Positions 15,558 through 22,970 of a stretch of 64,000 nucleotides of DNA are shown here, piece by piece. Positions within the stretch are counted from its first letter, which is position 1. Each line of letters begins with the position of its first letter. Origin of the DNA: Ectobacillus antri (GTDB lineage: Bacteria > Bacillota > Bacilli > Bacillales > Bacillaceae_G); contig NZ_RIAV01000001.1 of the NCBI RefSeq assembly GCF_003852715.1, positions 248,001-312,000 on the forward strand. The letters run 5' to 3'. The notes under the pieces were generated by a model. That model worked only from the letters and a program-made list of their open reading frames with translations. It was not told the origin of the DNA and made no database searches. A program made the translations under genes and the position numbers.

Positions 15558-15708
15558 GCATCAAAGAGAATGGCTTGAAAATATGTAGCATCATTACCTG
15601 TATTAGCAGGAGCAGCAATAGGCTATGCATATTTATGTCGGCAAAAAGAACCAAAAAAATAGGATTTAGAGACTGAATTGAAAACTAGCTTTAGTTGAAT
15701 AAGAATTC

Positions 15709-15744
15709 GTCAAGGTTGTCTAATTAGACAGCCTCTTTTTCGGT
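15709..15744 (+). terminator. Intrinsic terminator
   Basis: Stem AGGTTGTCT/AGACAGCCT with an AATT loop and CTTTTT tail; ends the small-gene cluster. Confidence 0.8.
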
Positions 15745-15869
15745 TCAAAAATCAACATTTTAATTTAACAGAGCTCTTATTTATTATCTTTTTAGCCCCC
15801 TAATGAACTTGGACACTCTAAGGTGAGATTTTTTATACTTAGAGTAACAAGTGTCAGGGGGATTTTTTG

Positions 15870-16181
15870 ATGAAACGAAATAAATACTCGAAGGAATTTA
15901 AGTTACAAGTTGTTCGAGAAGCAAAAGAAGTTGGCAATTACGCAGCTGTCGCAAGACGTTATGAAATTCATACGAATCTCATTTATAAATGGGTAAAAGA
16001 ATTTGAACAAGATGTTGAAACGATTCTATCAGAAGATGTTCCTTCTCCTGTAGAAGTGAAACAGTTGGAACAAGAGAATGATCAACTGAAGAAACTTCTG
16101 GGTGAGAAAGATTTAGAGATTTCCATCTTGCGCGATTTACTAAAAAAGAAGAACCCTCATTTACGGAAAAGCTGGAAGTAG
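15870..16181 (+). CDS. IS3-family OrfA (HTH/leucine-zipper protein)
   Basis: 103 aa from ATG 15870 (AGGGGGATTTTTTG upstream). A helix-turn-helix of the IS3 OrfA type (YSKEFKLQVVREAKEVGNYA, AVARRYEIHTNLIYKWVKEF) is followed by a heptad-leucine region (VKQLEQENDQLKKLLGEKDL). OrfA binds the terminal repeats and can repress transposition. The last codons contain the frameshift signal that makes the OrfAB transposase. Confidence 0.9.
   Translation: MKRNKYSKEFKLQVVREAKEVGNYAAVARRYEIHTNLIYKWVKEFEQDVETILSEDVPSPVEVKQLEQENDQLKKLLGEKDLEISILRDLLKKKNPHLRKSWK
16142..16148 (+). promoter_or_regulatory. Programmed -1 frameshift heptamer
   Basis: In the OrfA frame the sequence reads CTA AAA AAG, i.e. A-AAA-AAG. 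Slipping back one base continues into KEEPSFTEKLEVAKSWIDKG and the OrfB frame without a stop. This is the standard IS3-family arrangement for producing OrfAB. Confidence 0.85.
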
Positions 16182-16219
16182 CGAAAAGTTGGATTGACAA
16201 AGGCTATCCAAAACAACAA

Positions 16220-17098
16220 GTGTTACGGATTTTGGGGATTTCTCGCTCTACCTATTACTATCAAGAGCGTACAGAGGATTCCGTCCAAACGGTAAGTGAG
16301 GGCCGACCAGCACCAGGATTTTCTTTGACAACCGATAAAAAGCGAATTGGTGACGAACAAATCAAAGAGTGGTTGTCCGAACTAATAGCCGGAGATGGTT
16401 ATGTATACGGCTATCGAAAAATCACGTATGCGCTCAGACGAGAGTACCAACTGATTGTGAACCACAAAAAGGTATATCGCTTATGTAAGGAACTCAACCT
16501 CCTTCGCCCACAGCGTCGTTTGCGCCTTCGGCACAAGAAACGTCTCGCACGTAACCGAGTGATTACAAACTCCAATGAATTGTGGGAAATGGATATCAAA
16601 TACGGTTACATAGAAGGAGAAGATCGTTTTTTCTTTATTCTCTCTGTCATTGATGTGTATGACCGTGCAATTATCGCTTATTACATTGGAACATCTTGTA
16701 CAGCACATGATGCCGTACATACTGTGCAACACGCATTATGGAAACGTCGCCAATTTGAAGAAAAGCACAAACCCGTCATTCGAACAGACAATGGTCCTCA
16801 GTTCGTCTCTCGTGCCTTTGAAGAAGCCTGCGAAAATGTTGGTGTAGAACACGAGAGAATTCCACCTCGTACACCGAATATGAATGCACATATTGAGGCA
16901 TTTCACAGTATTTTAGAAGAAGAATGTATGAAGAGACATGTGTTTGGGACGTATCGTGAAGCATACGAAACTGTAAGCCAGTTTATGCATTTCTATAACG
17001 AACGTCGGATTCATGCCAGTATTGGATATCGGCCGCCTAAAGAATTTTATGAATTAAGAAGGCAAGGAAACGCTGATACGGCTCAAGTTCGTGTGTAA
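16220..17098 (+). CDS. IS3-family OrfB, DDE transposase (integrase core)
   Basis: 292 aa if initiated at GTG 16220; in vivo mostly expected as an OrfAB fusion, since the frame is open upstream to the slippery site. HTH_21-like region (GYVYGYRKITYALRREYQLI), then rve core with candidate triad D in WEMDIKYGY, D in RTDNGPQF and E in HIEAFHSILEEECM. The catalytic residues and the C-terminal YNERRIHASIGYRPPKEFYE are complete. Confidence 0.9.
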   Translation: MLRILGISRSTYYYQERTEDSVQTVSEGRPAPGFSLTTDKKRIGDEQIKEWLSELIAGDGYVYGYRKITYALRREYQLIVNHKKVYRLCKELNLLRPQRRLRLRHKKRLARNRVITNSNELWEMDIKYGYIEGEDRFFFILSVIDVYDRAIIAYYIGTSCTAHDAVHTVQHALWKRRQFEEKHKPVIRTDNGPQFVSRAFEEACENVGVEHERIPPRTPNMNAHIEAFHSILEEECMKRHVFGTYREAYETVSQFMHFYNERRIHASIGYRPPKEFYELRRQGNADTAQVRV

Positions 17099-17231
17099 GT
17101 AGTGAGGTAATCATCATTTGATTGCCTCACCAATAAAAACGAAGGAATTTGTAGGAATTTTGAGATTAGGTGAGATTTTAACTGGAAAGTGTCCAAATTC
17201 AGGGGGTTAACCCGCGCTCCTGTTGTTTTAG

Positions 17232-17397
17232 GTTACACCATGTATAGGTGTATGGATTGAAATATGGTCAAATTCCTTTTAGGAAATCCCGAATGTCAAG
17301 TTACACCTTGTATAGGTGTATGGATTGAAATAATTGCGCGCTCACTCATAAAAATGTTTTGGATGGTTACACCTTGTATAGGTGTATGGATTGAAAT
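17232..17397 (+). CRISPR. Three-repeat CRISPR remnant without cas genes
   Basis: Three 32-bp repeats at 17232-17263, 17300-17331 and 17366-17397, each GTTACACC(A/T)TGTATAGG...TGGATTGAAAT. Copies two and three are identical; copy one differs at one base. Unique spacers of 36 bp (17264-17299) and 34 bp (17332-17365) separate them. The 3' end ATTGAAAT resembles the 5'-handle-forming end of type I-B/III-type repeats. No cas gene is in the window. The left side is cut about 20 bases before the first repeat by the IS3 element; on the right the ISL3 inverted repeat begins at the very next base. Confidence 0.85.
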
Positions 17398-19268
17398 GAA
17401 AAATGGTTCTTTCCAAAGATGGTTGAAATTCTAACAATTTGTCCATACTGTTCCTAATTATTTAAGTGAAGGATGGTGCCGTAAAGTGGACGATGTGGTG
17501 AAACTGTTAGATGAAAATCTTAGCTATATCTCGCATGAAATCATAGAAGATACACTATTTATTCGGGTTGCCTCGGAGAAGTTATCAGTAATATGCCCTT
17601 CCTGTAATACAGCTTCTACTAAAGTTCATTCTCGCTATGAAAGAACGTTTCATGATTTGCCCATGCAAGGAAAGAAAGTTGTATATGTAATCCATAACCG
17701 CAAAATGTTCTGTCACAATGTGCGATGCCACCGCAAAACGTTTGCCGAACCCTTTTTATTTTTGCCCTATAAAGCGAAAAAATCCACTCGCTTGGAACAA
17801 GAAATCATAAAAGTCGCTCAACATGTCAGTTCGCTCACAGCTGAAAGGATATTGAACTGCGGTATTGCGAAGGTTGGAAAAAGCACGATTTGCAGTTTGC
17901 TAAAAAAAACAATCACAATTGATAAAATCCATGTAAAAAGAGTCTGCATTGATGATTTTGCTTTAAAAAAAAGACGTACCTACGGTACGATTATGGTCGA
18001 TTTAGATACACATCGAGTGGTGGACTTAATTCCTTCTAGAGACGGCGAAGACGTGATAAATTGGCTGAAGACTTTTCCAAATCTAGAAATCGTCTCTAGA
18101 GATGGTTCTATTACGTATGCACATTCCATTACAGAGGCCCATCCGAAGGCGATTCAAATAAGTGATCGGTTTCACTTGCTTCAAAATCTGACAAGGTATT
18201 GTATAGAATTCTTCAAATCTGTCGTAAAGACGAACATCAAAATCCCAGTGACGACTTTAAAGGAAGCACCTCCTGTGAATGTGAATCATCTAAATATACC
18301 GTTCGCAGAAAAGGTCAAAGCAGCGAATGGCTTACTAGATAACGGCTATACATTTCATCAAATAGCGAAAGTTTTACAAATGGATATTAGAACAGTGAAA
18401 AAGATTGTATCCATGAGCTTACACGAACAGGAAGAATATCTGATGGGTACAATGAAACAATCTCATGCATACAAAATGTTACAAAAAGAGAAACAGATAT
18501 CTGAAGTACGGCAACTGTATAAACAAGGGAACTCCAAGCGGAGTATCGCACGTCAACTCGGGTTAGATCCTAGGACCATCTCCAACTATTTGAATCCGGA
18601 AACAACAGGAACGCATGCAAGCTTAGGGCAAACAAGACCAAGCATATTAGATCCCTATGCAGAAGAAATCAAACGGTATGTCACCAATCGATATACAGCT
18701 ATTCAGATTGATGCCATACTTCGAACGAAAGGGTATAAAGGTTCTGTCTCTACTGTGGGTCATTATATTTCCAAACTGAAAAAATCCTTATTTGAAGACC
18801 GTCAATTATTACAGAATGCGGAGTTTGAATTTGTGAAACGAAAAGAGATTATCCCTCTTTTGTTCCATTCAAAGAAAACAAAGACCAAATTATCTGAAAA
18901 ACAATTATAGGAGGTTTACAAGTTGCATCCGAAAATCGAATCTATCATAGATTTGGTGGATGACTTTAGAGACATCTTGAGACAAAAAAGAAATGATGCG
19001 CTGCAGAGCTGGATGGACCGAGCTACTGCGCTGGATGCTCAACTGCTTAACAGCTTTATCAATGGAATCGAAAGGGACTTGACAGCTGTGAAAAATGCCA
19101 TCACTTATGAATACAACAATGGTCTAGCCGAAGGGGAAATTAATAAATTAAAGTTGGTGAAGCGCACCATGTATGGTCGGTGTCTGTTCGATTTGTTGAG
19201 AAACAAAATTTTATTACTTGAATAGGAAAAAAGTTCTTTTCAACCAACTTTGGAAAGAACCATTTTTC
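17398..19268 (+). mobile_element. ISL3-family insertion sequence
   Basis: Terminal inverted repeats: left from 17398 GAAAAATGGTTCTTTCCAAA, right (other strand, ending at 19268) identical over the first 21 bases and then nearly so (...G(A/T)TGGTTGAAA). It encodes a DDE transposase interrupted by an amber codon. No 8-bp duplication is seen: the left flank is CRISPR repeat and the right flank is integrase, so the borders have been rearranged by deletion or recombination. Confidence 0.85.
17486..19225 (+). pseudogene. ISL3-family transposase split by an in-frame TAG
   Basis: The first part (17486-18907, 474 aa) has the N-terminal zinc-finger pattern C-P-S-C...C-H-N-V-R-C-H, the HTH and the core with D in CIDDFALKKRRTYG and D in VSRDGS. 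A TAG at 18908-18910 interrupts it; the same frame then continues through QSWMDRATALDAQLLNSFIN and ends with NGLAEGEINKLKLVKRTMYG, which carries the catalytic Glu. A restart is possible at TTG 18923 (AGGAGG just before), but it would yield only a 100-aa tail. Unless the stop is read through, the enzyme is inactive. Confidence 0.85.
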
Positions 19269-19269
19269 G

Positions 19270-19422
19270 CTTGCAAAAAACACAGGGATAAATGCTAAGG
19301 TAGTAGCTGATCGTTTGGGGCATTCCCGCGTACAGATTACTCTAGATTATTATACACACACGGATGAAGAAGTGCAGAAGCAAACATCAGAGATATTAGC
19401 AGGCTTTCTACACAATGAATAA
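19270..19422 (+). pseudogene. Tyrosine recombinase (integrase), C-terminal remnant
   Basis: The frame reads NTGINAKVVADRLGHSRVQI, TLDYYTHTDEEVQKQTSEIL, AGFLHNE. It contains the conserved LGH (second catalytic His box) and the TLDYYTH with the nucleophilic tyrosine. The preceding 300 or so residues, including both arginines, are missing; the ISL3 element sits exactly at the break. Its position beside the tRNA-borne att site identifies it as the island's own integrase. Confidence 0.85.
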
Positions 19423-19438
19423 AAAACGAAATAGAGAC

Positions 19439-19460
19439 GTGCAGATTTTGTGCAGATTTT
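19439..19460. repeat. Possible integrase arm site (matches 5750-5771)
   Basis: GTGCAGATTTTGTGCAGATT (19439-19458) contains a tandem GTGCAGATTTT motif and matches 5750-5769 at all but one position. One copy lies inside each end of the island, in the same orientation, about 80 and 140 bp from the att repeats. Integrase arm-type sites have this sort of placement. Confidence 0.45.
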
Positions 19461-19502
19461 TAAAATGCAGACAGATCAGCGCGGCGTCTAAAAAAATAAA
19501 AA

Positions 19503-19540
19503 AAGCCAAAACCCTTATATATCAAGGATTTTGACCTCTT
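19503..19540. terminator. Probable terminator of the integrase gene
   Basis: Stem CAAAACCCTT/AAGGATTTTG (one bulge) around an ATATATC loop, with a T-rich tail after it. Confidence 0.5.
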
Positions 19541-19542
19541 TG

Positions 19543-19590
19543 AAAGTATGGAGCATAGGGGGCTCGAACCCCTGACCTCTACGCTGCCAG
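19543..19590. repeat. attR-like site within the tRNA-Ala gene
   Basis: Identical to 5561-5608. It covers the 3' flank and 3' half of the tRNA gene up to the anticodon loop. Confidence 0.9.
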
Positions 19591-19621
19591 CGTAGCGCTC
19601 TCCCAGCTGAGCTAATGCCCC
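19549..19621 (-). tRNA. tRNA-Ala (anticodon GGC)
   Basis: Read on the - strand from 19621: acceptor GGGGCAT pairs with ATGCTCC, D arm GCTCAGCTGGGAGAGC, anticodon arm CTACG-CTGGCAG-CGTAG with anticodon GGC, and T arm AGGGG-TTCGAGC-CCCCT. 73 nt with discriminator A; CCA is not encoded. All stems are complete, so integration of the island has preserved the gene. Confidence 0.95.
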
Positions 19622-19855
19622 GTTTGTGTCATGATATTATTGTACACGGTTTCATGCAGAAATACAATAAAAATTTTCATAATTTTAAATATATAAGTGT
19701 GTTTGCGAATGTATGGTATGGGTATTAACTTTTCCAAAATTTTAAAAATACAGTTTTTTCTCTGCAACGTTATGATAGAATATAAGAATAAAAATAGAGT
19801 GTGAGGCGAATAGATTCGCTATCTGATCCATGTTACATAAGGGAGAGGTTTTAAC

Positions 19856-20353
19856 ATGAAGGCAAAGCTTCTTTGGGGAATCATCTGGTTTGTCATTATA
19901 TGCGGTGCTGGTGCCATCGGTTATTTTGGTGCGCCGTATATTATGGATAAGAAACAAATCGGTATCAAGAAAGAAACAGCATCGGCACCAATCGAGGAAG
20001 CAACACCCGCGGGTATTAGTGACAGTGTATATGCATTTGTAAGTACATATCATAAGACGTTAAATGATCTAACAGGTTGGGGGCAAATTAATTCTCCGGA
20101 ATGGACTACTGTACATACGTATGCGGGAGAAATTGTAAAAAAAGTTGATGAGATGCAATATGCGGGGGATGCAAACTTAGAACAAGATTTAAAAGCAATT
20201 CGTCAGCTTGCAGCAGATTTACAGCGAAGTAAAAGTAAGCGTGATTTAACAAAATTACATCGTTACTTTCATGATTTGGATGTGGTAATGAATCGGGCGA
20301 ATGGAGACGGGAATTACTATAAAGTATCAAAGTGGGGGAATGCGCATAAATAG
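19856..20353 (+). CDS. Membrane-anchored Bacillus protein of unknown function
   Basis: 165 aa. N-terminal membrane helix (LLWGIIWFVIICGAGAIGYF), a short linker with acidic and proline residues, and a helical extracytoplasmic domain (ISDSVYAFVSTYHKTLNDLT...KVDEMQYAGDANLEQDLKAI). GGGAGAGG serves as ribosome-binding site. No motif for an enzyme. It is the first gene on the core side of the tRNA and probably a conserved chromosomal gene. Confidence 0.6.
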   Translation: MKAKLLWGIIWFVIICGAGAIGYFGAPYIMDKKQIGIKKETASAPIEEATPAGISDSVYAFVSTYHKTLNDLTGWGQINSPEWTTVHTYAGEIVKKVDEMQYAGDANLEQDLKAIRQLAADLQRSKSKRDLTKLHRYFHDLDVVMNRANGDGNYYKVSKWGNAHK

Positions 20354-20451
20354 GAAGATGTTATACGTTCTTTTAATTTTTAAAACGATACATATGCTAG
20401 GGAGAACTTCATTTAGGTTTGTTAGTATCTAATAGAGGTAAAGGAGAAAAC

Positions 20452-21006
20452 ATGATAACAGACAATATATTTGAAGGAACATATGTAAGACTTGGGATGG
20501 CAAGATCGGAAGATGTGGAAGTGATGGCAAAGTGGGGTGAATCTTCAGTGTATTTGCGCCATGTTGATACAGATATTGCTTTCCCGGGTGGTAGAGAATT
20601 TACGGGGGGATTAAAGTCAAACAGTGTTTCATTTCGTTTACGCAGCAAAGAAACTGATATGTTAGTTGGATTTGTTGCTCTTCACGGTATTGAATGGAAC
20701 AATCGAACAGGTTTATTGGCGATTGGAATCGGTGAAGAGCATTTAAGAAATAAAGGGTACGGTACAGATGCCTTACAATTGATCTTGCGTTATGCATTTT
20801 ACGAATTAAATCTTGATCGTGTGGGTTTAGACGTTATTTCATATAACCAGCGCGCAATTCGTACATATGAAAAAGTAGGTTTTATCGTTGAGGGGGCGAT
20901 GAGATCAGCTGTATATCGAGATGGTAAACGGTACGATCGAATTATTATGGGTATATTAAAATCTGAATGGGAAGCAAAGCTAACGAATACTATGCATAAA
21001 ATATAA
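20452..21006 (+). CDS. GNAT-family N-acetyltransferase (RimJ/RimL-like)
   Basis: 184 aa from ATG 20452 (AAAGGAGAAAAC upstream). The acetyl-CoA loop is visible as EEHLRNKGYGTDALQLILRY (the R/Q-x-x-G-x-G/A type), and the C-terminal NQRAIRTYEKVGFIVEGAMR is typical of RimJ/RimL-type acetyltransferases acting on amines or protein N-termini. Complete in length. The acceptor cannot be told from the sequence. Confidence 0.85.
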   Translation: MITDNIFEGTYVRLGMARSEDVEVMAKWGESSVYLRHVDTDIAFPGGREFTGGLKSNSVSFRLRSKETDMLVGFVALHGIEWNNRTGLLAIGIGEEHLRNKGYGTDALQLILRYAFYELNLDRVGLDVISYNQRAIRTYEKVGFIVEGAMRSAVYRDGKRYDRIIMGILKSEWEAKLTNTMHKI

Positions 21007-21051
21007 GCTCCGCCACACACTAATGACAAAAGGTGAGGTAGGTGACTTATA

Positions 21052-21231
21052 ATGAACATCAATGATAACGATAAAGCGATTATTGAACAGGCGCTAAAAG
21101 CAGCCGCTGCGAATACAACAGATTATCAGGAAATTTATCAATATGAAAGCGTACTAGAAAAGATGGGAAAGAAGTCAAAAGCGCAAACAGATGGCTTTCG
21201 CTACGATTATGACGACTCCTCAAATGTATAA
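21052..21231 (+). CDS. Small conserved hypothetical protein, 59 aa
   Basis: MNINDNDKAIIEQALKAAAA...YQYESVLEKMGKKSKAQTDG. Starts 45 bp after the acetyltransferase with an AAAGGTGAGGTAGG ribosome-binding site, and ends at a terminator. Soluble, helical, Ala/Lys rich at the start and acidic at the end. No family named. Probably co-transcribed with the acetyltransferase. Confidence 0.55.
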   Translation: MNINDNDKAIIEQALKAAAANTTDYQEIYQYESVLEKMGKKSKAQTDGFRYDYDDSSNV

Positions 21232-21264
21232 AAGCTGATGCGAAGGCATCAGCTTTTGTTTTTT
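21231..21264 (+). terminator. Intrinsic terminator
   Basis: Stem AAGCTGATGC/GCATCAGCTT with loop GAAG, followed by TTGTTTTTTG. Confidence 0.85.
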
Positions 21265-21500
21265 GTGCAATACATCATACTTGTGTTCATCATGGCTGGG
21301 AAAGGATTGCTTTGATGTAATAAGGTAGCTTGCACTTTACTGTTGTATGGGTCTTTTTGTTCTCGATAGTAACGGCTACAAGTGGCTTTAGGCTTTCCAC
21401 GCGCATTGTGCTTGCTGCATTTTGGGCAAATGACCGTGCGAATTGGATTGCTATGAATGTCCCTTTCATAGAAGAAATACATGCCACCATTCGAATTCAC
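21249..21500 (-). other. Doubtful small reading frame, possible degenerate gene
   Basis: From GTG 21500 on the - strand one frame encodes MYFFYERDIHSNPIRTVICP then KCSKHNARGKPKATCSRYYR, with a C-x2-C and a third cysteine recalling a zinc ribbon. An overlapping frame (LDGKSIDQGTSNSIVASFM, a stop, then IRMVACISSMKGTFIAIQFA...) also looks protein-like. No clear ribosome-binding site supports either. I list it because the stretch from 21265 to 21585 otherwise holds nothing I can name. Confidence 0.2.
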
Positions 21501-21585
21501 ATGAAAGAAGCCACTATTGAATTAGATGTACCTTGGTCAATAGATTTACCATCTAGTTGCAGAGTGCCGAAAAAAGTGAAGAAAA

Positions 21586-21645
21586 CAAAAAGTAACTCCA
21601 AAATCAACTTTTATTGTATATTTTGGAGTTACTTGACGTTTACGA
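21586..21645 (-). terminator. Terminator-like hairpin, oriented to the - strand
   Basis: Perfect 14-bp stem AGTAACTCCAAAAT/ATTTTGGAGTTACT; on the - strand it is followed by TTTTTGTTTTCTTC. No - strand gene precedes it within the gap, so what it serves is unclear. Confidence 0.55.
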
Positions 21646-21753
21646 TTAATCAGTAAATTTGATAAAATTTATAATATACTTAATATTGAGATTTATATAG
21701 CAATTTTGTTTAAATAAGATATGTAAAAATATTTCTATGGGGGTATATAACTA

Positions 21754-22110
21754 ATGTCTAAGCCGATAATCAGAAAATCTTTATTAATGATTTTTGTAGC
21801 CTTTTACTTTTTAACATCAGTCTTATTTTTACTTAGATTTTCTTTAACAAATCTCTTCTTAATTGAATCTACACCAAAACCTTTAGTTGTTATTAGTTTT
21901 ATAGTTTCAGCAATTCTTCTAGCTTTTTTCCCTGAGATTAAGCAGTTTTTTAGTAGACATAAATATTTTTTAATGTATATTTATACTTTTTACCTTATTA
22001 TTATATTAATTCTTTTCCTATTTGCAAAAGATCATTTAGTTCTTTATTTTGCTTCAATAACACTTTTATTTGCTTTAATGCGAGAGTTTAAAAATAAAAA
22101 AAGAGAATGA
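21754..22110 (+). CDS. Four-helix membrane protein, unknown
   Basis: 118 aa, almost entirely hydrophobic with probable helices at 7-28, 42-62, 70-90 and 92-108 and a basic tail (REFKNKKRE). ATGGGGGTATATAACTA holds the ribosome-binding site. Strongly AT-rich codons compared with flanking core genes. Convergent with the secreted-protein gene 22139-22777 and sharing a terminator with it. No family recognised. Confidence 0.55.
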   Translation: MSKPIIRKSLLMIFVAFYFLTSVLFLLRFSLTNLFLIESTPKPLVVISFIVSAILLAFFPEIKQFFSRHKYFLMYIYTFYLIIILILFLFAKDHLVLYFASITLLFALMREFKNKKRE

Positions 22111-22140
22111 GATACTATTATCTCATTCTCTTTTTTCTTT
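22098..22140. terminator. Bidirectional terminator
   Basis: Perfect stem AGAGAATGAGAT/ATCTCATTCTCT with an ACTATT loop and T-runs on both strands. Confidence 0.85.
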
Positions 22141-22777
22141 AGTCTAAAGGTCGAGTTTGTACACTTACAGGACTTGTGTAATTTCCATATTTATAACGAA
22201 CCAATGTACCGTAAATTCTGTATCGACCATTATAGCTATCATACGCTCTATATGTCCAAGTGCTTATATAGTTAGGTGCAGCAATTTCTCCCGCCCAAAA
22301 AGTAGCACTAGCTATAGCCCAAGAAATTGCTCCAGGAATTCTTGGGATTTTGGAAGTTACCCACTGAGCTGCTGCACTAATTAGTATTCTTGTTTCCAGG
22401 TTACTGAAAGTCGTATATCTTGGTGGATCAACTACTTGACCACCATCACCAGGATTCACTACTACATATGCACTTATACCATTTGCTTTATTTAGCAACG
22501 GGTTGCTAACTTGATTTACAACAGGACTGTTATTAGGAGAAAGAGTGCTATACAGAAATTTTAAATGATCTTCACTTAAAGGTTCTGAACTAGAAATAGG
22601 GATTCCATTATATACGTAGGAATACTCTTTTTTTTCTTGTTCTTTTTGTTTTACAGAGGCAACCTTTGAAGTTTGAGGAATACTAGATTCATCATTTTGG
22701 AAAGCAAAAGCTGTATTTGTACCTAAGCTTGTAACTAATAAGGCTGTAGTTACCCCGCCCACAAGTAATTTTCTCAT
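22139..22777 (-). CDS. Secreted protein of unknown function
   Basis: 212 aa from ATG 22777, chosen because AAAAGGGA lies 8 bases upstream (a GTG further up lacks a site). Signal peptide MRKLLVGGVTTALLVTSLGT with cleavage near NTAFA-F. A charged linker follows (SVKQKEQEKKEYSYVYNGIP), then a hydrophobic amphipathic stretch (ILISAAAQWVTSKIPRIPGA, ISWAIASATFWAGEIAAP) and a Tyr-rich beta tail (YRAYDSYNGRYRIYGTLVRY). The hydrophobic centre would suit membrane insertion, as in bacteriocins or pore formers. That is inference; I cannot assign a family. Confidence 0.55.
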   Translation of the reverse strand: MRKLLVGGVTTALLVTSLGTNTAFAFQNDESSIPQTSKVASVKQKEQEKKEYSYVYNGIPISSSEPLSEDHLKFLYSTLSPNNSPVVNQVSNPLLNKANGISAYVVVNPGDGGQVVDPPRYTTFSNLETRILISAAAQWVTSKIPRIPGAISWAIASATFWAGEIAAPNYISTWTYRAYDSYNGRYRIYGTLVRYKYGNYTSPVSVQTRPLD

Positions 22778-22970
22778 TATTGTATCCCTTTTCACTTTAT
22801 ATCTACTTACAATAAGTATTTTAACTTAATATTAAGATAATTACTATAATTTTTATAAAATTTCGATTTTTATTTCTGTAGAGGTAGCGTCACATAGTCA
22901 TCAACCTAATTAAAGTAAACTACCCTAAAACAAGAGCAATAAGCAAATGACCCCAATTTTCGTTTTGGGT

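Larger units (their letters stand above)
15793..17210 (+). mobile_element. IS3-family (IS150-like) insertion sequence
   Basis: Inverted ends: left CCCCCTAATGAACTTGGACA, right (other strand) CCCCCTGAATTTGGACACTT, sharing CCCCCT and GAAyTTGGACACT with a small gap. It carries orfA and orfB with a slippery A-AAA-AAG heptamer. I could not find a convincing 3-5 bp target duplication, and the borders are uncertain by about 10 bases. Both ORFs look intact, so this could be a functional copy. Confidence 0.85.
5561..19590. mobile_element. Decayed integrative element in tRNA-Ala(GGC), about 14 kb
   Basis: The element is bounded by the 48-bp direct repeat (5561-5608 and 19543-19590). The right copy regenerates an intact tRNA gene, and the last 50 codons of a tyrosine integrase lie just inside it (19270-19422), the usual int-att arrangement. 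Cargo: TPR protein, SpoIIIE/FtsK fragment, M23 peptidase fragment, several small membrane proteins, a secreted protein, a DUF2325 pseudogene, four insertion-type elements and a CRISPR remnant. The integrase N-terminal part is gone and many cargo genes are broken, so the island should be immobile by itself. Confidence 0.85.

Noticed and set aside
8647-17397. A CRISPR-associated transposon (TnsB/TnsC-like pair plus CRISPR array in one tRNA-anchored island).
   Set aside because: The TniA/TniB-like genes and the CRISPR repeats are 6 kb apart with two unrelated insertion sequences between, there is no TniQ, Cas12k or Cascade gene, and the repeat type looks like I-B/III. The ATPase operon ends in its own terminator. 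Co-location by chance in an IS-rich island is more likely.
17464-17486. Possible cas gene next to the CRISPR remnant.
   Set aside because: The frame that follows is an ISL3 transposase with its own inverted repeats, not a Cas protein.
5561-19590. An intact integrative conjugative element or prophage.
   Set aside because: No relaxase, coupling protein, structural, replication or lysis genes; the integrase and the FtsK-like gene are fragments.
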